Below, in pieces: positions 27,118 to 34,004 of a DNA stretch of 64,000 nt (positions are counted from its first letter, which is position 1; every line of letters begins with the position of its first letter). Position numbers and translations under genes: made by a program. The notes beneath the pieces are model-generated. The model did no database searches, was not told the DNA's origin, and saw nothing but the letters and a program-made list of their open reading frames with translations. Where the stretch lies: NCBI GenBank assembly GCA_039182125.1, contig JBCDCH010000011.1, forward strand, positions 1 through 64,000. Direction: 5' to 3'. The stretch comes from Planctomycetota bacterium (GTDB taxonomy: Bacteria; Planctomycetota; Phycisphaerae; Tepidisphaerales; Tepidisphaeraceae).

Positions 27118-27654
27118 ATGATGACGGCGAAGCAGATTGAACGGTGGTGGCGAGCCCAGCGGTACGGAAAACTCCTGGCCGGTATCACGGCCGGGCGAAC
27201 CGGGCCGGCGTACGACCGACTGACACGCAACCCCACGCCAACCGCCGCAGCCGCACTGGGGCTTGTCCGACTTTGCGAACTAGGACAACAGTTCGCACCG
27301 ATCACAGGGCTGTTGGTGCGCGAGCTTGTCGAAAGCCAACGGGCCGACGGCGGCTGGGGCGATGATGTCGCAGTGACAGCGGCGGCCGTGCGCGGCCTGA
27401 TGCTCACCGGCGGCGGAATCTCGGCCGAGCGAGGTGTGGAACACCTCCGTCGTGTGCAACGCGAGGACGGCCCTTTCCCCGACCCGGCAGTGCGGCGCAT
27501 GCCGGCCCACGGAGAGGCGACCGCCGCGGTCGTGGGGCTGCTCGTGGATCTGCCGGTGGACATCGACCTCGACGCCGCCTTGGACTGGCTCGGTCGCGAC
27601 GGGAAATCGGTGGACGCGTGGCGGGTTCGCCGGGCGATGCTGGCGTTGAACTAA
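27118..27654 (+). CDS. Prenyltransferase/squalene-cyclase repeat-like protein
   Basis: This is a 178-residue all-helical protein. Residues around 70-90 read ESQRADGGWGDDVAVTAAAV, the Q-x-x-D-G-G-W-G (QW) repeat of the terpene cyclase and prenyltransferase alpha-alpha barrel fold, and a second, weaker copy with R-E-D-G-P-F follows near 118. It is far too short to be a complete cyclase (about 630 residues) and lacks the D-x-D-D catalytic motif. It is more likely a small scaffold-like member of the fold than an enzyme. Two consecutive ATGs are possible starts; GGAG lies 10 bases upstream. Confidence 0.6.
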   Translation: MMTAKQIERWWRAQRYGKLLAGITAGRTGPAYDRLTRNPTPTAAAALGLVRLCELGQQFAPITGLLVRELVESQRADGGWGDDVAVTAAAVRGLMLTGGGISAERGVEHLRRVQREDGPFPDPAVRRMPAHGEATAAVVGLLVDLPVDIDLDAALDWLGRDGKSVDAWRVRRAMLALN

Positions 27655-27679
27655 CGGCGTCCGTCCGCAGGTGGCGGGT

Positions 27680-28663
27680 TCACAACATGAACACGAGCCA
27701 AAGCGGTGTCGTCACGATCGAAAGGAGCACCGTCCCCAAAACCGCACGCACCGCCGTTGCCGTGTCAGCCCCGTACAGCCGACAAAGCACGATCGGAAAC
27801 AACGCACAGGGCATCGACGCCTGGATCACGATCGCATCACGCACGGCGTCACGCTGACCCTCGGTGACATCCGTCAGGAGATACGCAGCCCCCACCATCA
27901 TCACCGGCAACACGCCAAGCCGAATCGCCGAAGCCCCGACGATCGTCGGCAAGCCACGCCGGAAGTCCGCCTCGTCCCAGGCCTCCGCCACCGAGCCGCC
28001 GATGAGGAACAGAACGACCGGAATCGCCGCCCCGCCGATGAACGTGCCGGTGCTCAGAATCCAGTCGTTGATGCGTGGCGCGGTTTCGGCCAAACCATCG
28101 GCTGCGCCGGTGAGGTTCATGATCAGCACGAGCGCGACCGTGATGAGCGGTGCGTTGAGCAGCTTCTTCCACGAATCCCGCTGGAAGTGCCCGCTGGCGA
28201 GCATCACGCCGATGGACCAGAACGCGATCTCGACGCCGATGTTGTGAACGAAGATGGCCGGCACCGTGTCCGGATGCACGAGCCCGGCCGACCCGAGCGC
28301 GGTGGCGAGCGGGATGGGCAGGAAGCCGAAGTTGAACACGCCGACCACCAGCGCGAACGCCCGGCGTGATCGCGGCTGCGTCAGCCCGAGCCAAGGTGAT
28401 GCGAGGTATGCCACGGCAAAACCCACCACGAGCGAGCCGAACCCGATGGCCGGCGCGACCGCAGCCGCGTCGGGCATGTTGCCGAGTAGTTTGGAGATGA
28501 TGAACGCCGGGAACAGGACGTTGATCACCAGCCGCATCATCGGCACGTCGACGCTCGACGAGAAGAACCCGTAGCGTCGCAGCAGAAAGCCGCCGGCCAT
28601 CGTGCCGTACACGGTGACCACCGCCGGCAACAGCGTAAGCAGTGTCGGCAGCTTCTCGCCCAT
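27680..28663 (-). CDS. AEC family transporter (auxin efflux carrier superfamily)
   Basis: This is an inner-membrane permease of 327 residues with about ten hydrophobic helices in two inverted halves. Landmarks include the N-terminal YGTMAGGFLLRRYGFFS, the first half's VFNFGFLPIPLA near 110-121 (with the conserved N-x-G-F-x-P), and the C-terminal ASMPCALFPIVLCRLYGAD (about 284-302). Bacterial AEC proteins export or exchange small organic acids or amino acids; the substrate here is unknown. It starts 6 bases downstream of the beta-propeller lipoprotein gene on the same strand and is probably co-transcribed. Confidence 0.88.
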   Translation of the reverse strand: MGEKLPTLLTLLPAVVTVYGTMAGGFLLRRYGFFSSSVDVPMMRLVINVLFPAFIISKLLGNMPDAAAVAPAIGFGSLVVGFAVAYLASPWLGLTQPRSRRAFALVVGVFNFGFLPIPLATALGSAGLVHPDTVPAIFVHNIGVEIAFWSIGVMLASGHFQRDSWKKLLNAPLITVALVLIMNLTGAADGLAETAPRINDWILSTGTFIGGAAIPVVLFLIGGSVAEAWDEADFRRGLPTIVGASAIRLGVLPVMMVGAAYLLTDVTEGQRDAVRDAIVIQASMPCALFPIVLCRLYGADTATAVRAVLGTVLLSIVTTPLWLVFML

Positions 28664-28669
28664 GGAAGA

Positions 28670-29935
28670 TTACAACTTCTGTCCGGTGCCGCCGGGTCTG
28701 AGGTTGGCTCGGGCCCGAACCACCTCGCCATCGCGGGTAACGGCATAAATCGTCGCGTCGTCAGTGTTCACTACCGCATCGACAAAGTCATTGCGGTCAC
28801 TGGCAAACTTGACCGCCCCAGTGTTCTTGTCGAGCCCGAGCAAACGGCCATCGTTGCCAAGGGCGTAGACGTGTTTGTCGTCCTCGGAGATGAACAGCTT
28901 CGCCGCCGAAGCGGACCAGACCGGCTCACGCACGATCTGACCGGACGCCTTGTCAAGCGCGGCAAGCCCGAGACCGTTGACCGGCTGGTACACCATGTCG
29001 TCCGTGACGGCCGGCGGATGTTCCAGCGGCGAGCCGGCGTAGAACCGCCAACGCAACGAGCCGGAGTTTCGGTCGAGAACGTACAACTGCGTGTCGTCGC
29101 TGGCGACGTAGAGCCCGAAATCATCGGCGACCAAGTCGACGGTGTTACCGGCGAAGGTCTCGAAGTAGCTCTCGTTGAGCGCGGTGTTCCAGACCGCCGT
29201 CTGCTTGTCGACCGAGATGGCGTAGACACGGCCTCGGTCGCTGCCCTGTACCACGCTGGTCGGCACGAACACCACGCCATCGAACACGACCGGGCTGGCG
29301 AGCACTTGTCCGAACACGACGCGTCGCCAGTCGATGTTGCTGTACGGACGCAGCGGGTCGATCGCGCCGACCTGTCCGGCGACCCCGCTGGCGGCCACGC
29401 CGGCGTAGAGCATGCCGTTGGCTTCGGCAGCGGGCCCCGTCACGGCGAAGTTCAATGTCGCCGCCGAGAGCGACTGACCACCGGTCGTGATCAGATAGAT
29501 GTTGGCCGCCGACGGGAATGCGATGAGATCGTCAGCGGGCGCCGTGGTGGCACTGCCGGTCCGCTCAATCAACACCGGCGGCTGCAGGGTTTCGCCCTCG
29601 TCCACGATCGGCCGGGCAAAGGTGAGCGTCCCGCCGCCAGCCGTGAGCGAGTAAGCCCGGTTGACCGAGTCGGTAAGCAGGACATGATCGCCGAGCAACT
29701 CGAGATGGACCGGTTGGGCACCATCGAGCCGCAGCGGCGCGGACCACTCCGCAACGAACGATCCGGCCGGCAAGACCTCGACCACGTCGGCCGACAGGTC
29801 GTCGTCGGACGAAGGGGCCACGCATCCGCCGAGGCTGATCCCGGCGACGACAACCCCCGCAGCGAGCAGGGATTTCAAGCCAGCGGCCCTTAGTTTGAAC
29901 TGTGAATCGGCATGCGAGCGATCAGACAACGTCAC
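28670..29935 (-). CDS. PQQ-like beta-propeller lipoprotein
   Basis: This is a secreted lipoprotein of 421 residues. A signal sequence ends in the lipobox L-G-G-C near residue 38. The mature part has repeated beta-propeller blades with the PQQ/YVTN-type pattern: VYAISVDKQTAVWN, LYVLDRNSGSLRWRF and LLGLDKNTGAVKF. The fold is that of BamB, but neither the BAM complex nor quinoprotein residues are evident, so no function is claimed. The GTG start has an excellent AAGGAG Shine-Dalgarno 9 bases upstream, unlike many neighbours. Confidence 0.82.
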   Translation of the reverse strand: MTLSDRSHADSQFKLRAAGLKSLLAAGVVVAGISLGGCVAPSSDDDLSADVVEVLPAGSFVAEWSAPLRLDGAQPVHLELLGDHVLLTDSVNRAYSLTAGGGTLTFARPIVDEGETLQPPVLIERTGSATTAPADDLIAFPSAANIYLITTGGQSLSAATLNFAVTGPAAEANGMLYAGVAASGVAGQVGAIDPLRPYSNIDWRRVVFGQVLASPVVFDGVVFVPTSVVQGSDRGRVYAISVDKQTAVWNTALNESYFETFAGNTVDLVADDFGLYVASDDTQLYVLDRNSGSLRWRFYAGSPLEHPPAVTDDMVYQPVNGLGLAALDKASGQIVREPVWSASAAKLFISEDDKHVYALGNDGRLLGLDKNTGAVKFASDRNDFVDAVVNTDDATIYAVTRDGEVVRARANLRPGGTGQKL

Positions 29936-30105
29936 CGGTGGACTCCTTCGTTATCCCAGTGGGGTGCGGGCACGGGCATCCGGACGCGGGTCCGATCCTC
30001 GATCATGCCCGCAGTCGGCGGGACGATCAGCGTAACCGGGCTGGCCGCAAGCGGCAAATGAGCAGCCTCCCCACCGCCAACCGCAACAAACACCCCCGAC
30101 GACGA

Positions 30106-30111
30106 TACCGT
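30106..30111 (+). promoter_or_regulatory. -10 box of rodA
   Basis: TACCGT ends 9 bases before the ATG. No Shine-Dalgarno is visible. Confidence 0.35.
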
Positions 30112-30120
30112 GCGTGACGC

Positions 30121-32292
30121 ATGGCAGGCCACTGGTCCCCATCCTTCTCGCCTTCGATCTCCGCCGCCCTGCGTCGGCTGGCGATCCGGCGCACGTGGCC
30201 GATCCTTGCGTCGGCCGGCGGGCTCACGGGCCTGGGCATCCTCTCGATCGCCGCGGTCGATCCCGCCGCCGCCGGTAAGCAGGTCCAATTCCTCGTCCTC
30301 GCCGTCGCGGCACTCGGCGTTTTCCAACTCATCCACTACCGCTCACTGCTGCAATTGGCCTGGCCGATCTACGTTCTCGGGCTGCTGTTGGTCGCTTACA
30401 CGGTGCTCGACAAGAAGGTGGACCTGCCCTGGGTCAACCCGGTCAAGGGTGCACGGAACTGGATTCAGGTTCCGATCATCGGCTCGCTCCAGCCGGCCGA
30501 GATCCTCAAGGTCGGCTTCATTATGGTGCTCGCGGGCTACCTGCGGTTTCGTGATGATCAGCGGACGCTCAAGGGGTTGCTCGTGCCGGGGTTGATCGGC
30601 CTGTTCCCGGTCGCGCTGATCCTGCAACAGCCGGACCTCGGGACGGCGTTGGTGTTCATCCCGACACTCGGCGCGATGCTGTACGTCGCCGGGGCAAAGG
30701 TGCAGCATTTCCTGCTGGTCGCGGCGGTGATGGGGGCGGTCCTGCCGGCGGCGTGGTTCAGCGGGATGGACCTGCCGGTTTTCCGCAACATGCCAGCCTT
30801 TGTGAAGGACTACCAACGTGACCGCGTGCTGGCGATGTTCAAGAGCGACGAGGAAACGCTCATGAACACCGGCTTTCAGCAGCAGTGGGCGCTGGCCGCC
30901 ATCGGCACCGGCGGCGTCTTGGGCAAGGGCGTTCACGACGTGCCGGCCGGGCGGAAGGTGCCCGAAGCGCACAACGACATGATCTTCGCGCTCGTCGGCG
31001 AACAGTTCGGCCTGTGGGGCGCCGGGTTGGTGATCGGGTGCTATTTCGTGTTGGTCACGACGGGCTTTCTCGTCGCGATCGACAGCCAAGAGCCGTTCGG
31101 TCGCCTAGTCGCCGTCGGCATCGTCACGCAACTCGCGGCCCAGGCGGTGCTCAACATGATGGTCGCGCTCAAGATCATGCCGGTGACCGGGATCACGCTT
31201 CCGTTCGTCAGCGCCGGCGGCACGAGCCTGATCGCCAGCTACATGGCCGCGGGGATTTTGCTGAACGTCGGGCAGTACCGGCCGCGAAGTCTGGCGCGGG
31301 AGTCGTGTGAGTTCTGTCCCAAAGCCCACGCCGTCAGCCGTGGGCGTTCGGTCGCGGTCGATTACAGTCACGCCATGTCCTTACCTGCCCTCCCGTACAC
31401 CGACTGGAAAGACACGAAACAAACGCTGCACCTTTACACGCAAATCGTCGGCAAGGTGCGGATGGCTTTGTGTCATCCGCAGAATCACTGGTGGCATGTG
31501 CCGTTGTATGTGACGCCGCGTGGACTGACGACGGGGCCGATGCCGTACGAGGGGCGGACGATCACAACGATGTTCGACTTCCGCGACGACGAACTCGTCA
31601 CCGAGTGCAACATGAACGGTTCGCGAGTGATCGACTTGGGAATGCGAGGCGATGTCGCCGAACTGTACAAGTTCTACATGGAGTCGCTCTCCGAACTGGG
31701 CGTCGACGTGGACATCGTCGCCAAGCCGTACGAAGCGCCATGGGCCCCTGACCACTTCACCGAGTGCAGCGACTTCGCCAGCAACGATGGGCTCCACATC
31801 TCCCGCTGGCATCGCATCCTCTGCTGGGTCGAGCAGGAGTTCTGGAAGTTTCGCAGTGCCGACGGCATCGGTTTCCTCGGCAAAGTAACGCCGCCGCACT
31901 TGTTCTGGCACTCGTTCGACCTCGCCCTCACCCTCTTCTCTGGCCGGCCCAGCGGGAAGAAGCCGAGCGACTTCCGCAATCCGCAGGACGCCGAGGCGTA
32001 CAGCCATGAGGTGATCTCCTACGGCTGGTGGCCCGGCGACGATGACGTGCCCGACCCGCACTTCTACGCCTACCTCGCCCCCATGCCCGACGGCTTCGCC
32101 GACACGAAACTCCCGCTCGGGGAGATCGGTGACAACGGCACCGCCCTGCTCCCCTACGAAACCGTCCGCACCGCCGACGACCCGTCCGCGACGCTGCAAA
32201 AGTTCCTCGCCGATTTCTACGACGCCGCCACGAAAGCCGCCAACTGGCCGGCGTTGAAACGCACCGGCCCGTTCCCGCCGGATCCGAAATGA
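30121..32292 (+). CDS. rodA: RodA/FtsW (SEDS) protein run on into a DUF5996 protein
   Basis: One uninterrupted frame of 723 codons holds two unrelated modules. Residues 1-390 are a SEDS peptidoglycan glycosyltransferase with about ten helices. Landmarks are ARNWIQVPIIGSLQPAEILK (about 116-135), a G-F-Q-Q-Q-W-A-L-A-A-I-G segment near 252, EAHNDMIFALVGEQFGLWGAG near 284, and LPFVSAGGTSLIASYMAAG near 360. SEDS proteins end shortly after this point. The frame instead continues through a hairpin repeat (residues ~400-412) into DUF5996 (residues 419-723). The stop codon of rodA may have been lost when the repeat inserted. Whether the fusion protein is made, or two proteins, is unknown. Confidence 0.8.
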   Translation: MAGHWSPSFSPSISAALRRLAIRRTWPILASAGGLTGLGILSIAAVDPAAAGKQVQFLVLAVAALGVFQLIHYRSLLQLAWPIYVLGLLLVAYTVLDKKVDLPWVNPVKGARNWIQVPIIGSLQPAEILKVGFIMVLAGYLRFRDDQRTLKGLLVPGLIGLFPVALILQQPDLGTALVFIPTLGAMLYVAGAKVQHFLLVAAVMGAVLPAAWFSGMDLPVFRNMPAFVKDYQRDRVLAMFKSDEETLMNTGFQQQWALAAIGTGGVLGKGVHDVPAGRKVPEAHNDMIFALVGEQFGLWGAGLVIGCYFVLVTTGFLVAIDSQEPFGRLVAVGIVTQLAAQAVLNMMVALKIMPVTGITLPFVSAGGTSLIASYMAAGILLNVGQYRPRSLARESCEFCPKAHAVSRGRSVAVDYSHAMSLPALPYTDWKDTKQTLHLYTQIVGKVRMALCHPQNHWWHVPLYVTPRGLTTGPMPYEGRTITTMFDFRDDELVTECNMNGSRVIDLGMRGDVAELYKFYMESLSELGVDVDIVAKPYEAPWAPDHFTECSDFASNDGLHISRWHRILCWVEQEFWKFRSADGIGFLGKVTPPHLFWHSFDLALTLFSGRPSGKKPSDFRNPQDAEAYSHEVISYGWWPGDDDVPDPHFYAYLAPMPDGFADTKLPLGEIGDNGTALLPYETVRTADDPSATLQKFLADFYDAATKAANWPALKRTGPFPPDPK
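31321..31348 (+). repeat. Hairpin repeat (GTCAGC-centred) between RodA and DUF5996 modules
   Basis: GCCCACG (31324-31330) and CGTGGGC (31339-31345) form a stem around CCGTCAGC, flanked by AAA and GTT. It has the same architecture and central GTCAGC as the hairpin at 59569-59595. Such palindromes are common dispersed elements in planctomycete genomes. This copy is translated in frame. Confidence 0.6.
31363..31368 (+). promoter_or_regulatory. -10 box before the DUF5996 start
   Basis: TACAGT ends exactly 6 bases before the ATG at 31375. This is the spacing seen at other apparent leaderless starts here and supports separate expression of the DUF5996 module. Confidence 0.35.
31375..32292 (+). CDS. 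DUF5996 protein (alternative, independently started)
   Basis: This is the C-terminal module of the run-on frame read from its own ATG, giving 305 residues. It begins SLPALPYTDWKDTKQTLHLY, the natural N-terminus of DUF5996 proteins, and includes QNHWWHVPLYVTPRGLTTGPMP near 40-61 and HLFWHSFDLALTLFSGR near 175. The family has no assigned function; it is soluble, and the conserved His/Trp residues suggest an enzyme or ligand-binding protein. A TANNNT box sits 6 bases upstream. I consider this start more likely than the fusion, because the link is a repeat rather than a designed linker. Confidence 0.6.
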   Translation: MSLPALPYTDWKDTKQTLHLYTQIVGKVRMALCHPQNHWWHVPLYVTPRGLTTGPMPYEGRTITTMFDFRDDELVTECNMNGSRVIDLGMRGDVAELYKFYMESLSELGVDVDIVAKPYEAPWAPDHFTECSDFASNDGLHISRWHRILCWVEQEFWKFRSADGIGFLGKVTPPHLFWHSFDLALTLFSGRPSGKKPSDFRNPQDAEAYSHEVISYGWWPGDDDVPDPHFYAYLAPMPDGFADTKLPLGEIGDNGTALLPYETVRTADDPSATLQKFLADFYDAATKAANWPALKRTGPFPPDPK

Positions 32293-32342
32293 CGAAGCCC
32301 GAGCTCCCGAATAGCGGATGAAACCCGAAGGCCGAAGTTTAT

Positions 32343-32377
32343 TCATTCGGATTTCGGGAACTCGTCATTCGGATTTC
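32343..32377 (+). repeat. Tandem 13-base direct repeat upstream of nuoA
   Basis: TCATTCGGATTTC occurs at 32343-32355 and again at 32365-32377 (22-base period). A partly complementary, decayed copy (CGGATGAAACCCGAAGG) precedes it at about 32314. It resembles the short A/T-richer intergenic repeat strings of planctomycetes. The second copy overlaps the putative nuoA -35. Confidence 0.55.
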
Positions 32378-32403
32378 ACCACAACGTGTTTCCCCGCTAT
32401 CCT
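32375..32403 (+). promoter_or_regulatory. Putative nuoA promoter
   Basis: TTCACC (32375-32380), a 17-base spacer and TATCCT (32398-32403). The -10 ends 9 bases before the chosen ATG, leaving almost no leader. Confidence 0.4.
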
Positions 32404-32412
32404 TCCGCCCGC

Positions 32413-32838
32413 ATGCTCAACCCCACCGAAATGCCCACCGGTGCCGGCAACTGGTTGCCGATCGCGTTGCTGCTCGTCGTCGCGATCGGCTTCGCGGTAT
32501 CCAACATCGCAGCCTCGCTCATCGTCGGCCCCAGCCGCGAGGGTGACGGTAAGTCCACCACCTACGAGTCCGGCATGCTCCCGGTTGGCAACACCCGGCA
32601 ACGGTTCAACGTTCGCTTCTACCTCGTCGCGATCTTGTTCGTCGCGTTCGACGTCGAAGTCGTGGTCATGTACCCATGGGCGACGGCGTTTGCCCAGGCA
32701 TTGCAGGCCGACAACGCCGGCGTCGCCGCCGCGAGCGGTCTGGGCTTGACCATGCTCATCGGCATCGCGATCTTCACCCTGCTACTACTCGTCGGCTACG
32801 CCTACGACATCGGCAAGGGCGTGTTCGAGTTCGAGTAA
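32413..32838 (+). CDS. nuoA: NADH-quinone oxidoreductase subunit A
   Basis: This is a membrane subunit of respiratory complex I at the junction with the peripheral arm. It has 141 residues and three transmembrane helices. The NuoA loop is clear: YESGMLPVGNTRQRFNVRFY near 45-64, followed by VAFDVEVVVMYPWA (about 71-84) with the conserved F-D-x-E. The ATG is preferred to a GTG 27 bases upstream because it fits the family start and the promoter. nuoB lies about 15 kb away and no other nuo gene is present, so the operon is split. Confidence 0.95.
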   Translation: MLNPTEMPTGAGNWLPIALLLVVAIGFAVSNIAASLIVGPSREGDGKSTTYESGMLPVGNTRQRFNVRFYLVAILFVAFDVEVVVMYPWATAFAQALQADNAGVAAASGLGLTMLIGIAIFTLLLLVGYAYDIGKGVFEFE

Positions 32839-32872
32839 ATGACATCGCGAGACATCGAAGCGAGGCCTTGAC

Positions 32873-33958
32873 GTGATCGCCAAGCAACGTGACCCGCTCC
32901 CGGAAGCATCCGAGGCCGACAAGCGTCGTCAAGCCGGCGCGCGTGCCGAGGATCAGGCCGCGTTCTACATGCACCGGGCTTTCGCCGATGAGCCGAACAT
33001 TCATGTTGTTCACGACCTACGGCTGGTCGATCCTGAGCAGCCCAACCCCGACGGGTCTCCCGGTGTTGCACAGATCGATCATCTCATCGTTCACCGACGT
33101 GCCGTTTTCATCATCGAGAGCAAAAGCGCCGTTGGCACGATGACCGTCACACATGACGGCAGTGGCGGTGATCTCTGGGATCGGTCCTACAAACGTCGCC
33201 GCCAAGGCCTTCAGTCGCCCATCCAACAGGCCCGGCAACAGGGCGAGTTTTTGCGTAACCTGCTGCAACGCAACCGGGAAATGCTGCTCGGCAAGATACC
33301 GATCGGCACCCGGACGCTTTCCAAGGTGCTTGCCGGAACCGACAATCGAGGCTTCAGCCACCTGCCAATCCATGTCATCGTGGCCGTTTCCGACCGTGGT
33401 GCGGTTCAGTTCAAGAACAACTGGAAACCGAAAGCCAAGCCATTCAACCCGCATGTGACCAAGGCCGATCAAGTGCCGCAAAAAGTGCTTGACGAACTCA
33501 AGCGACATGATGGCGGCCTGCTTCACAAGCGCGAACCGGAAGACCCGTATGGGCGTTGGTCGATGAAGCGGGAAGAAGCGGTCGATGTTGTGCGGTTTCT
33601 TTTGCGAATGCACACGCCTGCCGCCCGGCCACCGGAACCACCCCCACTCCCGGCACCTGAGCAGCAGCCGATCCCAACACCCGAACCAGCCCGACCATCC
33701 GCACCTGCTTCAAGCAGCCCCACCTGCCGCAAGTGCGGCGGGACCGAACTTCAGCCGAAACCTGGCAAACGCGGCCTTTCCCCTTACTGGAAGTGCGCCT
33801 GCGGCGGCAACACACCCATGTCGCACACCTGCGCCGCCTGCGGCCACGAGGGCAGCCACAAAGCGGGCGATGTCCCCATCCATCATGTTGACGGCGAGTT
33901 CGTGCGGAAGTGCAGCAAGTGCGGGCTCTCGGAAGTCGTCGCCGCACGGCAATCGTGA
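32873..33958 (+). CDS. NERD-domain protein with C-terminal zinc ribbons
   Basis: This is a nuclease-related-domain protein of 361 residues. The N-terminal NERD domain (about 20-200) has a PD-(D/E)xK-like core: D69 in AQIDHLIV and E82-S-K84 in FIIESKS. A proline-rich linker (about 243-282) leads to two zinc-ribbon-like units with C-x-x-C, C-x-C, C-x-x-C and C-x-x-C pairs (about 286-352). NERD proteins are often linked to DNA processing or defence; no target is known. The start is GTG, with no clear Shine-Dalgarno. It opens the accessory block between nuoA and nuoB. Confidence 0.8.
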   Translation: MIAKQRDPLPEASEADKRRQAGARAEDQAAFYMHRAFADEPNIHVVHDLRLVDPEQPNPDGSPGVAQIDHLIVHRRAVFIIESKSAVGTMTVTHDGSGGDLWDRSYKRRRQGLQSPIQQARQQGEFLRNLLQRNREMLLGKIPIGTRTLSKVLAGTDNRGFSHLPIHVIVAVSDRGAVQFKNNWKPKAKPFNPHVTKADQVPQKVLDELKRHDGGLLHKREPEDPYGRWSMKREEAVDVVRFLLRMHTPAARPPEPPPLPAPEQQPIPTPEPARPSAPASSSPTCRKCGGTELQPKPGKRGLSPYWKCACGGNTPMSHTCAACGHEGSHKAGDVPIHHVDGEFVRKCSKCGLSEVVAARQS

Positions 33959-34004
33959 GATTTCGTGACCGCTGCCATGACCGGCCGACGCGACTGTGGG
34001 TGTC

